This document shows positions 55,727 through 63,208 of a stretch of DNA of 64,000 bases, piece by piece. Made by a program: the position numbers and the translations under genes. Under the pieces are notes generated by a model. It was given only the letters and a program-made list of their open reading frames with translations, had not been told where the DNA came from and made no database searches. The stretch is from Gaetbulibacter_B jejuensis (GTDB taxonomy: Bacteria > Bacteroidota > Bacteroidia > Flavobacteriales > Flavobacteriaceae): contig NZ_BAAAGF010000004.1 of NCBI RefSeq assembly GCF_039524015.1, positions 1 through 64,000 of the forward strand, read 5' to 3'. The first letter of the stretch is position 1, and every line of letters starts with the position of its first letter.

Positions 55727-56569
55727 ATGAAGGTTTTGAAGCGTATTTTTGATTTTTATATCAATAGCAGTATTCATGTGGCTTTATCAGTGTTTTCATT
55801 AGCGTGGATTACACTTTTAGAGTTTGAATTGCCTTATGATAAAAATGTCCTTTTTTTCATCTTCTTTGCTTCAATTACAGGATATAATTTTGTGAAGTTT
55901 TTTGGCTTAGCAAAGTTTCATCATAGAAGTTTGGCAACGTGGTTGAAATATATTCAATTATTCTCGTTGGTTTGTTTTTTATTGATGTGTTATTATGTCT
56001 TGCAGCTGGAGCAAACAACATTAGTCTATATTTCTGTTTTTGGAGTTGTTACATTTTTATATGCAATCCCATTTTTACCCAAAAAGATTTTTCTTGATGA
56101 GAAACAAAATTTAAGAAGTTTAAGTGGTCTTAAGGTATATGTGATAGCTTTAGTTTGGTGTGGTGTTACTGTGTTTTTACCGCTTGCGAATGCAGATTTT
56201 TTAATGAATTGGGATGTGAGTATTACAGCAATTCAGCGTTTTGTATTTGTCCTCGTGTTGATGTTACCATTTGAAATAAGAGATTTACAATATGATAGTG
56301 TAAAGCTAGCAACAATTCCGCAGCAAATAGGAGTTAAAAAAACTAAATTGATAGGTGTGTTGTTACTTATGGTGTTCTTCTTTTTGGACTATTTAAAAGA
56401 TGATATGCAGTTAATGAATCTACTGGTTTTATTGGTAATTACTGCTATTACTTTGCTAAGTGTTGTGTTGGCTAAAAAAGAACAATCAAAATATTACAGT
56501 GCCTTTTTTGTAGAAGGCATTCCTGTTTTGTGGTTGCTATTAATTTTGGTTTTTCAACTGCTGACTTAA
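55727..56569 (+). CDS. Divergent UbiA-like membrane protein (280 aa)
   Basis: Eight to nine hydrophobic helices. In the second half, PFEIRDLQYDSVKLATIPQQIG (about 184-205) resembles the second Asp-rich motif and following Thr/Pro/Gly of UbiA prenyltransferases. The expected first motif (NDxxDxxxD) is missing: the matching loop reads TGYNFVKFFG. It may be an inactive relative or one with another substrate. The gene end overlaps the convergent 85-residue gene by 30 bases. Confidence 0.7.
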   Translation: MKVLKRIFDFYINSSIHVALSVFSLAWITLLEFELPYDKNVLFFIFFASITGYNFVKFFGLAKFHHRSLATWLKYIQLFSLVCFLLMCYYVLQLEQTTLVYISVFGVVTFLYAIPFLPKKIFLDEKQNLRSLSGLKVYVIALVWCGVTVFLPLANADFLMNWDVSITAIQRFVFVLVLMLPFEIRDLQYDSVKLATIPQQIGVKKTKLIGVLLLMVFFFLDYLKDDMQLMNLLVLLVITAITLLSVVLAKKEQSKYYSAFFVEGIPVLWLLLILVFQLLT

Positions 56570-56797
56570 TTGATCTTTAAGTGCTTGACGTTCTTCTTTT
56601 TTTAAGCATTCCACATCCGAAAACTTTATGGTTTTTGTAAGCGATTTATTTCGTTTTGTATAAGCTCTTGTTACTCTACACCAAGATAAGCGTATTGTAA
56701 GCTTTATTCTTTCCCAAAAAGTAGCATCTCCATATTGTGATTTATCACAAATTTGTTTTGCTTCTTCGCACGATATAAACAGTACACTTTTTTTCAT
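56540..56797 (-). CDS. Small anti-sigma-like protein with degenerate zinc finger (85 aa)
   Basis: Downstream of an ECF sigma gene (9 bases). Residues 9-45 follow the pattern of small zf-HC2 anti-sigma proteins: SCEEAKQICDKSQYGDATFWERIKL then RLSWCRVTRAY. In the family the late motif is H-x3-C-x2-C; here the His and the last Cys are replaced (RLSWCRVT), so zinc binding is doubtful. The C-terminal half is basic then helical. The 3' end overlaps the UbiA-like gene. Function as anti-sigma is inferred from position and pattern. Confidence 0.72.
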   Translation of the reverse strand: MKKSVLFISCEEAKQICDKSQYGDATFWERIKLTIRLSWCRVTRAYTKRNKSLTKTIKFSDVECLKKEERQALKDQLSQQLKNQN

Positions 56798-56806
56798 TTG
56801 TTGTTA

Positions 56807-57358
56807 TTATAACCAATTTTCTTCTAAACATTCAGCCATAGCATTTCTGGCTCTATGGATAATTACCCAAAGGTTAGACGCAGTAATGTTTAATTCATTA
56901 CAAATAGTTTCAGTATCTAATCCTTCTATGGTTTTCATTTTAAAAACATTAGCTTGTTTTTCAGGAAGTTTGCCTAAACAGTTGTAAATAGCATCGCCTA
57001 ACTCCTCGTTTTCAAGTTTGTCTTCCGCTGTTTTATCAAATGGATCCGAAACACGTTCTTCAAGCCAATCGCCTTCAGCTTCATCGGAGTTGTAAGACAT
57101 ACGCACTTCAGCTTGTCCTTTTTTAGAGTTTATCTTGCGGTAATGGTCAATGATTTTTCGCTTTAAAATAGCAATAAGCCATGTGCGTTCGTTGGCATCG
57201 CCTTTAAAGTTTTTCATTGATTTTAATGCGGCAAAAAAAGTGTCTTGAACCAAATCCTTAGCCATTTCACGGTCGTTTACACGCGATATGGTATAGTTAA
57301 AAAGATAATCGGAATAGTTGTCAATCCAATTATCAGGATTTAGTGTATGGTTAGGCAT
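56807..57358 (-). CDS. ECF sigma factor (183 aa)
   Basis: Sigma-70 family, extracytoplasmic-function type. Region 2: SDYLFNYTISRVNDREMAKDLVQDTFFAAL (about 17-46) with the RTWLIAILKRKIIDHYRK promoter-melting and -10 recognition part. Region 4: CLGKLPEKQANVFKMKTIEGLDTETICNELNITASNLWVIIHRARNAM (about 130-175). The linker between them is long and acidic. It forms a two-gene unit with the 85-residue protein and is unlike the other sigma factor at 47963 in sequence. Confidence 0.93.
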   Translation of the reverse strand: MPNHTLNPDNWIDNYSDYLFNYTISRVNDREMAKDLVQDTFFAALKSMKNFKGDANERTWLIAILKRKIIDHYRKINSKKGQAEVRMSYNSDEAEGDWLEERVSDPFDKTAEDKLENEELGDAIYNCLGKLPEKQANVFKMKTIEGLDTETICNELNITASNLWVIIHRARNAMAECLEENWL

Positions 57359-57413
57359 GTTTCTTTTTCAAGTATTTAGTCAAAAATAGCTAAATAATAT
57401 TAATTAATATAAA

Positions 57414-58316
57414 TTAGTTAGTCAATAAGTCGTGTATAGCATTCTCGATTTTTAGGTGTTTAAACTTAAAACCATTATCGATTAACCGTTTTGGAATAAC
57501 ATTCCTGCTTTTTAAGACAAGCTCGGTCTCAGTACCAATTAATTTTGCTCCAAATTCCAATATGGGTTTTGGATGTGATAATCCAAAAGGTACTTTTAAT
57601 ATTTTCCTTAAAGATTTCATTAAAATAGAGTTTGTTGTAGGATGAGGTACGCTTAAGTTGAATTTGCCTTGTAGAGTTTCAGTGTTTAATATAAATTCAA
57701 CTGCACTAGCAAAATCAAATTCATGTATCCAACTTACTTTTTGGTTTCCATTACCTTGTTTACCTCCTAAACCAAATTTTGTTAAACGTTTTAGAGGAAC
57801 TAAAGCCCCTCCATTTTTTCCTAATACAATTGATGTACGCAATGCTATTTTTCTTGTGTTTGGGTTGATAACTGAAAAGAATGTCTTTTCCCAAGACTTT
57901 GCAATGTTCATTGAAAAGTCATTACCAATTTCTCCATTTTCTTCTGTCATTTCTTTATGCAATGAATGCTTGTAGATTGTAGCTGTAGAAGAATTTATCC
58001 ATACTTTTGGAGGGTTTTTGCATAAGTTTATTGCTAAGCCTAAAACATGAGTTGAGTCTATTCTAGAGTCGTAAATTAGTTTCTTGTTTTTTTCTGTATA
58101 TCTACAATCAACTGATTTTCCTGTAAGATTGATTAGTGCATCAGCATGTTCTAAAACGTCTACCCATTTTCCAATATCTTTTGCATTCCAGTAAATGTCA
58201 TTTTCTTTTTTTGGTTTTCGAGTCAGTATTTTAACAGAATACCCTTTTTGGACGAAGTAATCTTCAAGCACTTTGCCTAGAAACCCACTTCCACCTGCTA
58301 TTATTATTGTTTTCAT
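57414..58316 (-). CDS. TIGR01777-type NAD-dependent epimerase (SDR) family protein (300 aa)
   Basis: Extended-SDR fold: N-terminal nucleotide site IIAGGSGFLGKVLEDYF (GGxGFxG at about 6-13), then NLTGKSVDCRYTEKNK, SSTATIY, and a C-terminal domain with FGLGGKQGNGNQKVSWIHEFDFA and the LIDNGFKFKH end typical of the YfcH/TIGR01777 group. Substrate unknown. It is last in the GbsR operon, one base after the stop of the 131-residue membrane gene. Confidence 0.9.
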   Translation of the reverse strand: MKTIIIAGGSGFLGKVLEDYFVQKGYSVKILTRKPKKENDIYWNAKDIGKWVDVLEHADALINLTGKSVDCRYTEKNKKLIYDSRIDSTHVLGLAINLCKNPPKVWINSSTATIYKHSLHKEMTEENGEIGNDFSMNIAKSWEKTFFSVINPNTRKIALRTSIVLGKNGGALVPLKRLTKFGLGGKQGNGNQKVSWIHEFDFASAVEFILNTETLQGKFNLSVPHPTTNSILMKSLRKILKVPFGLSHPKPILEFGAKLIGTETELVLKSRNVIPKRLIDNGFKFKHLKIENAIHDLLTN

Positions 58317-58317
58317 T

Positions 58318-58713
58318 TTAACTCGTTTTTTGTTGTGTTGATGGTTTTGTAGGTTGTTTAGAAATCCTTCTTCCTCTAAAAAAAAGAAACAGATTCAAGA
58401 ATAAAATAATCCCTAAATAAATGGTAAAGCCCCCTATTTTTTTGCTTAAAATCTCTATTAGATTTTGACTAGTGATTGGGCTATTATTGTAATAGTGAAT
58501 TTCCATAATATATAGAGCAAAACCAATGTTGGTGAGATAAAAACCAATTTCAAAGAGTTTGTTTGTAGCTAATGCGATGTCTTCTTTTCCTTTGAAGATA
58601 TCTATCATAAAAAGTTTACCATTTTTAAATAACATTTTAGATACATAGATTGTTAGTATTATAACAATAGGTAGGTATACAATGTAACCGATAATAATTT
58701 TTGAATTTTCCAT
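58318..58713 (-). CDS. Small membrane protein, paralogue of the next gene upstream (131 aa)
   Basis: Three to four hydrophobic helices (about 7-27, 48-70, 90-112) with a basic C-terminus. Not recognised as a named family. Shares layout and local sequence with the 117-residue protein encoded upstream (a YxxYxPI start, a K-x-F... loop and the NLLxxGxYLxNxGxAL-like second helix: here NKLFEIGFYLTNIGFAL). Six bases separate the two genes. Probably arose by tandem duplication. Confidence 0.75.
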   Translation of the reverse strand: MENSKIIIGYIVYLPIVIILTIYVSKMLFKNGKLFMIDIFKGKEDIALATNKLFEIGFYLTNIGFALYIMEIHYYNNSPITSQNLIEILSKKIGGFTIYLGIILFLNLFLFFRGRRISKQPTKPSTQQKTS

Positions 58714-58719
58714 AATGAT

Positions 58720-59073
58720 TTATTGTTTTAAAGTTTTTGATTTTACTAAGTATGTTAAACATAAAATATTGTTATAGTGCAATATTGCTAGACCAATAAT
58801 AATTATACCTAAATGACAACTGATAGAATTGACTGCTTCAGAAAAAGAATTTACCTTTTCCCAATACGAGATTGTTACAATAGCGTAGCCTAGATTTAAT
58901 AGATAATAACCTGTTAGTAGGAGATTATTAATGTTTTTTACAATTGATTTTTTTTGATGAAATAAGTGTAATAGATAGACTTCACCATAACTGTAAAATA
59001 ACCAACCAACTCTAATCATAATGAAGAATATAATTGGAATATATATACAGTATGTTATGATGTTATAATTCAT
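58720..59073 (-). CDS. Small membrane protein, first structural gene after the regulator (117 aa)
   Basis: Three to four hydrophobic helices; the second contains NNLLLTGYYLLNLGYAIV, closely matching NKLFEIGFYLTNIGFAL in the next gene. No signal peptide or catalytic motif. Preceded by palindrome operator 59088-59109 located 15 bases before its start. Together with its paralogue and the SDR gene it is the probable target of the GbsR-type regulator. Confidence 0.75.
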   Translation of the reverse strand: MNYNIITYCIYIPIIFFIMIRVGWLFYSYGEVYLLHLFHQKKSIVKNINNLLLTGYYLLNLGYAIVTISYWEKVNSFSEAVNSISCHLGIIIIGLAILHYNNILCLTYLVKSKTLKQ

Positions 59074-59087
59074 TTTAATATTTTTAA

Positions 59088-59109
59088 ACTTTCAATAAAT
59101 TTTGAAAGT
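59088..59109. promoter_or_regulatory. Palindromic operator before the membrane-protein pair
   Basis: ACTTTCAA-TAAATT-TTGAAAGT, an 8-bp perfect inverted repeat with a 6-base centre. The same arms and spacing recur at 59653-59676 in front of the regulator gene. No TAnnTTTG box is seen between this operator and the membrane-protein start. Confidence 0.7.
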
Positions 59110-59124
59110 ACGTTTTAAATTTTT

Positions 59125-59628
59125 TTATTTAAAGAGTTTAAGTAACGACTTTGTTAACCAATTTTGTTGCTGGTTTACCACTTTGTTTATCATAGTATCC
59201 ATTGTGTCGGTTAGCTCATGTAATGCTTTAGTTTGTTTTATAAGTTCTTTAGTTTTTTCAGTGCCATCATCTTTTATAGATGATACATCTTTTAGTATTT
59301 TAACGACTGGTTTAATTTCACGTCTGCTTCGTTCTTTGGCGACAATTCGTGCTAATTCTTGTACATTTTTTTCGGTAGTGAAATATTCTTTACGCTCACC
59401 AGGAATAATTTCTTTGGTTACAATTCCCCAATCCATTAATTGTCTTAAGTTCATGCTAGTGTTGCCTCTAGAAATCTTAAGTTCTTCCATAATGTCTTCC
59501 ATAGACAAGGGTTTTGTGGAAATAAAAAGCAGTGCTTGAATTTGCGCCATGGCTTTATTTATTCCCCAAAGCGAACCTAAACTTCCCCAAGTGCTAATAA
59601 ATTTTTCTTTTGCTTCTTGATATTCCAT
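59125..59628 (-). CDS. GbsR/MarR family transcriptional regulator (167 aa)
   Basis: Winged-helix DNA-binding protein: N-terminal helix FISTWGSLGSLWGINKAMAQIQALLF, the recognition part MEDIMEELKISRGNTSMNLRQLMDWGIVTK (about 44-73), the wing IIPGERKEYFTTE, then a helical dimerisation part with coiled-coil features to the end. Fits the GbsR group. Its promoter overlaps a palindrome that recurs before the next gene, so it very likely represses itself and the operon. Ligand unknown. The -7 box ends four bases before the ATG, so its mRNA is probably leaderless. Confidence 0.92.
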   Translation of the reverse strand: MEYQEAKEKFISTWGSLGSLWGINKAMAQIQALLFISTKPLSMEDIMEELKISRGNTSMNLRQLMDWGIVTKEIIPGERKEYFTTEKNVQELARIVAKERSRREIKPVVKILKDVSSIKDDGTEKTKELIKQTKALHELTDTMDTMINKVVNQQQNWLTKSLLKLFK

Positions 59629-59632
59629 AGAG

Positions 59633-59661
59633 CAAATATATAAAATATTTTAAACTTTCAA
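59633..59661 (-). promoter_or_regulatory. Promoter of the GbsR-type regulator
   Basis: Minus strand TTG (59661-59659), 18-base spacer, TATATTTG (59640-59633): full consensus. The TTG lies inside the palindromic operator, so regulator binding would block polymerase. Confidence 0.72.
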
Positions 59662-59676
59662 AAATTATTGAAAGTT
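59653..59676. promoter_or_regulatory. Palindromic operator before the GbsR-type regulator
   Basis: AACTTTCAA-AAATTA-TTGAAAGTT, a 9-bp perfect inverted repeat with a 6-base centre, overlapping the -33 element of the regulator promoter and the stop codon of the neighbouring peptidase gene. Same arms as 59088-59109. Confidence 0.75.
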
Positions 59677-60454
59677 ATTTTATTTGCAAATGAATATGAT
59701 CATCATGTCTTACGGCTTGACACCCATGAAATCGGATTTTTGAATAATTCTGCAACTGCAATTGTTGCTTCAAATATGGCTCAATGAAGATTTTTTGAGT
59801 ATTGGAGTTGTTAACGAATTCTAACACTAGAGTCCTAGTGCTTTTTTCATCTAGAGTTAATTCATTTATTTTTCCAAAGGATAAGTATTTTGGAAAGTCG
59901 TATTGCCAATAGCCTTTATATTTGCATTTTTCTGATGTTTGGTTTGTTGAATTGACATAAACTCCATATCCTGAAATAGAAGGTTTTTTATTGGTAGGCA
60001 TTCCTTTATTATCTAAATATTGAAATGAAATATCAATTTTTTTACCATCATTATGACTTAAATGTGGTAGCAACGGAAAACCATTAAAAAAAGGAAAGTT
60101 AGCATCTAGATAAGTAATTGAAATGTTGCTGGGTTTTAAATCTGCAGCTGAAGTTATTAACAGATTACTTAATTCAGGAGTTACATAATTTCTAAAAAGT
60201 AAAGGGTATGCTATATTTCTTGGTTTAAGTTCTGAACTGAAAATAGGTAACTTTTCACGACCAAATATTTTAGCAATTGGCGGAACAACTAAAAGGTTAA
60301 AGACTAAATATAAAAGTGGAAATGTATAGCGCTTTTTAGTTTTCATCTTTTTTGAAACAAAAACAGATAAAAGCCATACAATTCCACCAACTTGTGTAAT
60401 TACAGTTAGAGATAGAATAACGCAGATATGTACTAAAAGCTTTAAAAACTTCAT
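59675..60454 (-). CDS. Predicted membrane-anchored LAS-type metallopeptidase (259 aa)
   Basis: Two N-terminal hydrophobic helices (about 7-33 and 44-62) are followed by an extracytoplasmic domain. It carries H134-x6-D141 (SHNDGKKID) and a C-terminal H253-x-H255 (HDDHIH) near the very end. This is the zinc signature of the LAS group (lysostaphin, D-Ala-D-Ala peptidases M15/M74, Sonic-hedgehog-like), whose members mostly cut peptidoglycan cross-links. Family placement is inferred from this spacing; the rest of the sequence is divergent. The 3' end overlaps the GbsR operator by one codon. Confidence 0.68.
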   Translation of the reverse strand: MKFLKLLVHICVILSLTVITQVGGIVWLLSVFVSKKMKTKKRYTFPLLYLVFNLLVVPPIAKIFGREKLPIFSSELKPRNIAYPLLFRNYVTPELSNLLITSAADLKPSNISITYLDANFPFFNGFPLLPHLSHNDGKKIDISFQYLDNKGMPTNKKPSISGYGVYVNSTNQTSEKCKYKGYWQYDFPKYLSFGKINELTLDEKSTRTLVLEFVNNSNTQKIFIEPYLKQQLQLQNYSKIRFHGCQAVRHDDHIHLQIK

Positions 60455-60480
60455 AAAACAACAACGTTATTTAATCATAA

Positions 60481-62517
60481 TTATTTCTCAATCAAACCAG
60501 CACGTTTTAGTAGTGCTTCTGGTTGAGGTTCTTTTCCTCTAAATCGTTTGTAAAGCGTCATAGGGTCTTCAGTTCCTCCTTGTGAAAGCACATTGTCCTT
60601 AAACTTCTGTGCAACATTTTTACTAAAAATGCCTTCTTCTTTAAAAAACTCAAATGCATCAGCATCTAATACTTCAGCCCATTTGTAGCTGTAATAACCA
60701 GATGAATATCCACCTTGGAAAATGTGGGAAAACGAGGTGCTCATACAATTTTCAGCAACATCAGGATAAAGTTTCGTGTTCTCAAATGCTTTTTGTTCGT
60801 GTGCTTTTACTGAATTTATTGTTTCTGGTGCTTCGTTAGCATGCCAACTCATATCCAGTAACCCAAAACTTAACTGACGCAAAGTTTGCATACCTTCATG
60901 AAACGTAGCTGAAGCTTTTATTTTTTCAATTAAATCCATTGGGATTACTTCTCCAGTTTCATAATGTGTTGCAAATAGCTCTAAAGCTTCTTTCTCGTAA
61001 CACCAGTTTTCCAACACCTGACTTGGTAATTCTACAAAGTCCCAAAACACACTTGTACCAGATATGCTTGGGTAGGTAGTGTTGGCTAACATACCATGTA
61101 AAGCGTGACCAAACTCGTGAAAAAGTGTGGTAACTTCATTAAAGGTTAGAAGTGAAGGTTTGGTTTTTGTAGGTTTGGTAAAGTTGCAAACTATAGAAAT
61201 GTGAGGTCTGCTATTTTCGCCATTTTTCACATATTGTGGTTTGTACACAGTCATCCACGCACCATTACGTTTTCCTGCTCTTGGGAAAAAGTCAGCGTAA
61301 AAAACCGAAATATAATTACCGTCACTATCAGCCACTTTGTAAGTAAGCACATCGTCGTGGTATTTATCAATCGTGTTGATTTCTTCAAACTGTAAACCGT
61401 ATAGTTTTTCGGCAATGGTAAACACGCCATTAATAACGTTTTCAAGTTGAAAATATGGTTTTAGCTTTTCGTCATCTAAATCGAATAGCTTTTGTTTTAA
61501 TTTTTCAGAATAATAACCACCATCCCATTTTTGTAATTGCTCAATACCATCTAGTTCTTTAGCAAAATCGCTTAATGTTTTAAACTCACGTTCGGCAGCT
61601 GGTTTAGCCTTTTCTAATAAATTGTTTAAAAAGGTGTTTACAGTTTCAGGATTTTTTGCCATACGCTCTTCTAAAACAAAATGCGCATGCGTTTTGTATC
61701 CTAATAAGTTAGCACGTTGATGACGTAGTTTGGCAATTTTTAAAACAATGTCTTGATTGTCTAATGTATCATTGTTAAACCCTTTTGCTCCAAAAGCTAA
61801 AGCTAGTTTTTTACGCAGCTCACGATTTTTAGCATAGGTCATAAACGGTATGTAGCTTGGATATTGTAAGGTAATCATCCAACCGTCTTTACCTTTTTGT
61901 TCGGCAGTTTGTTTGGCTTCTTCTTTGGCACTTTCTGGTAAACCATCTAAATCGGCTTCATTAGTAATGTGAAGTTCATATTTGTTGGTTTCGGCCAATA
62001 CGTTTTCGCCAAATTTTAGTTTTAGTTTACTTAATTCTTTATCAATGTCACGAAGCTGTTGCTTTTTGTCTTCAGGCAAGTTGGCTCCATTTCTAGAAAA
62101 CCCTTTATATTTTTTATTAAGAAGTGTTAACTGTTCGGTTGTTAAATCTAAACTGTCTTTGGCATCGTAAACGGCTTTAACACGTTTAAATAACGTTTCG
62201 TTTAAAGTAATATCATTACTGAATTCAGATAATAAAGGTGAAACCTCTTGAGCAATCTTTTGGATTTCGTCGTTGGTTTCAGCAGAATTTAAATTGAAGA
62301 ATATACTTGAGATTCTATCTAACTGTTCACCTGAAAAATCTAAAGCTTCAATAGTATTTTGAAATGTTGGTGCTTCCGTATTGTTGGTTATGGCATCAAT
62401 TTCTGCTTTTGCATCTTCAATTCCTTTTTTAATTGCAGGAAGAAAATCCTCGTTCTTTATTTTTGAAAACGGAGCAGTATGAAATTGAGTGTCAAAGGGT
62501 TTGTTTAAAATATTCAT
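60481..62517 (-). CDS. M3 family oligopeptidase (Dcp/OpdA type), 678 aa
   Basis: Cytoplasmic zinc metallopeptidase that degrades short peptides. Zinc motif HEFGH at 467-471 in FHEFGHALHGML, with a downstream Glu ligand in the FVELPSQVLENW segment (typical E-x3-S/Q motif), and the late GGYSSGYYSYKWAEVL region that lines the substrate channel. Length of about 680 fits Dcp/oligopeptidase A. No signal peptide. Gene stands alone before the LAS-type gene (26-base gap), possibly co-transcribed. Confidence 0.95.
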   Translation of the reverse strand: MNILNKPFDTQFHTAPFSKIKNEDFLPAIKKGIEDAKAEIDAITNNTEAPTFQNTIEALDFSGEQLDRISSIFFNLNSAETNDEIQKIAQEVSPLLSEFSNDITLNETLFKRVKAVYDAKDSLDLTTEQLTLLNKKYKGFSRNGANLPEDKKQQLRDIDKELSKLKLKFGENVLAETNKYELHITNEADLDGLPESAKEEAKQTAEQKGKDGWMITLQYPSYIPFMTYAKNRELRKKLALAFGAKGFNNDTLDNQDIVLKIAKLRHQRANLLGYKTHAHFVLEERMAKNPETVNTFLNNLLEKAKPAAEREFKTLSDFAKELDGIEQLQKWDGGYYSEKLKQKLFDLDDEKLKPYFQLENVINGVFTIAEKLYGLQFEEINTIDKYHDDVLTYKVADSDGNYISVFYADFFPRAGKRNGAWMTVYKPQYVKNGENSRPHISIVCNFTKPTKTKPSLLTFNEVTTLFHEFGHALHGMLANTTYPSISGTSVFWDFVELPSQVLENWCYEKEALELFATHYETGEVIPMDLIEKIKASATFHEGMQTLRQLSFGLLDMSWHANEAPETINSVKAHEQKAFENTKLYPDVAENCMSTSFSHIFQGGYSSGYYSYKWAEVLDADAFEFFKEEGIFSKNVAQKFKDNVLSQGGTEDPMTLYKRFRGKEPQPEALLKRAGLIEK

Positions 62518-62622
62518 TTTAAGTGCTATTAATTGTTAAAGTCAGTGTGATATTTTTCCTACTAAGAAATTGAAATACTGAATATTAACTTTTTTTTTAG
62601 GTTTTTATTTAAAATATAATTT

Positions 62623-62725
62623 TATCTTTGCGGCAGATTTTTCATAAGAGTTTTAAAGAGAGCTCTTTAAAGAAATAATTGATTAATAGCGTTAAAAACC
62701 TCGGCTTTCTGTCGAGGTTTTTTTG
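62623..62725 (+). ncRNA. Candidate small RNA with its own promoter box and terminator
   Basis: In the 208-base gap between the M3 gene and purE (both minus strand), the plus strand has TATCTTTG (62623-62630, a TAnnTTTG box), then about 65 bases with a near-palindrome TTTAAAGAG-AG-CTCTTTAAA (62652-62671), then a strong hairpin AAAACCTCG / CGAGGTTTT (62695-62721) with eight T. No ORF lies between them. A transcript of about 90 bases is predicted from near 62636. No -33 TTG is seen. The hairpin could also simply end purE on the other strand. Confidence 0.45.
62693..62724. terminator. Hairpin terminator between purE and the M3 gene
   Basis: AAAACCTCG pairs with CGAGGTTTT around a 9-base loop, with T runs on both strands (eight on plus, five on minus). 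It can end the purK-purE transcript, and on the plus strand a possible small RNA. Confidence 0.75.
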
Positions 62726-63205
62726 TTATAAATCTTTAGCAGATTCTATTACCTTGGCTTTCAGACCTTCTTTGTAAACCATTATTTTATCTAGAACACA
62801 TTGGTCAGAGCTACCAATAATTTGAGCAGCTAAAATTCCTGCATTTTTTGCACCATTTAAAGCCACAGTTGCAACAGGAACACCACCAGGCATTTGAAGA
62901 ATAGATAAAACAGAATCCCAACCATCAATAGAGTTGCTGCTTTTTACAGGAACACCAATAACAGGTAGTGGAGATAAAGAAGCTACCATACCAGGTAAGT
63001 GTGCTGCACCACCAGCTCCAGCAATAATTACTGAGATGCCTCTTGTATGTGCGTTTTTACCGTAATCGAACAGTTTTTCAGGTGTACGATGAGCCGAAAC
63101 AATATCAACTTCTATATCTATATCAAATCCTTTTAGTATATCAATAGCGTCTTGCATAACAGGCAAATCGCTTTTACTTCCCATAATGATTCCTACTTTG
63201 CTCAT
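62726..63205 (-). CDS. purE: N5-carboxyaminoimidazole ribonucleotide mutase (159 aa)
   Basis: Class I PurE of purine synthesis, moving the carboxyl group of N5-CAIR to give CAIR. Seen: GIIMGSKSDLPVMQDA, the VSAHRTPEKL motif with catalytic His, IIAGAGGAAHLPGMVAS and PVIGVPVKS. Length and motifs fit. It starts three bases after the purK stop, so purK and purE are one operon. Confidence 0.97.
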   Translation of the reverse strand: MSKVGIIMGSKSDLPVMQDAIDILKGFDIDIEVDIVSAHRTPEKLFDYGKNAHTRGISVIIAGAGGAAHLPGMVASLSPLPVIGVPVKSSNSIDGWDSVLSILQMPGGVPVATVALNGAKNAGILAAQIIGSSDQCVLDKIMVYKEGLKAKVIESAKDL

Positions 63206-63208
63206 AGT

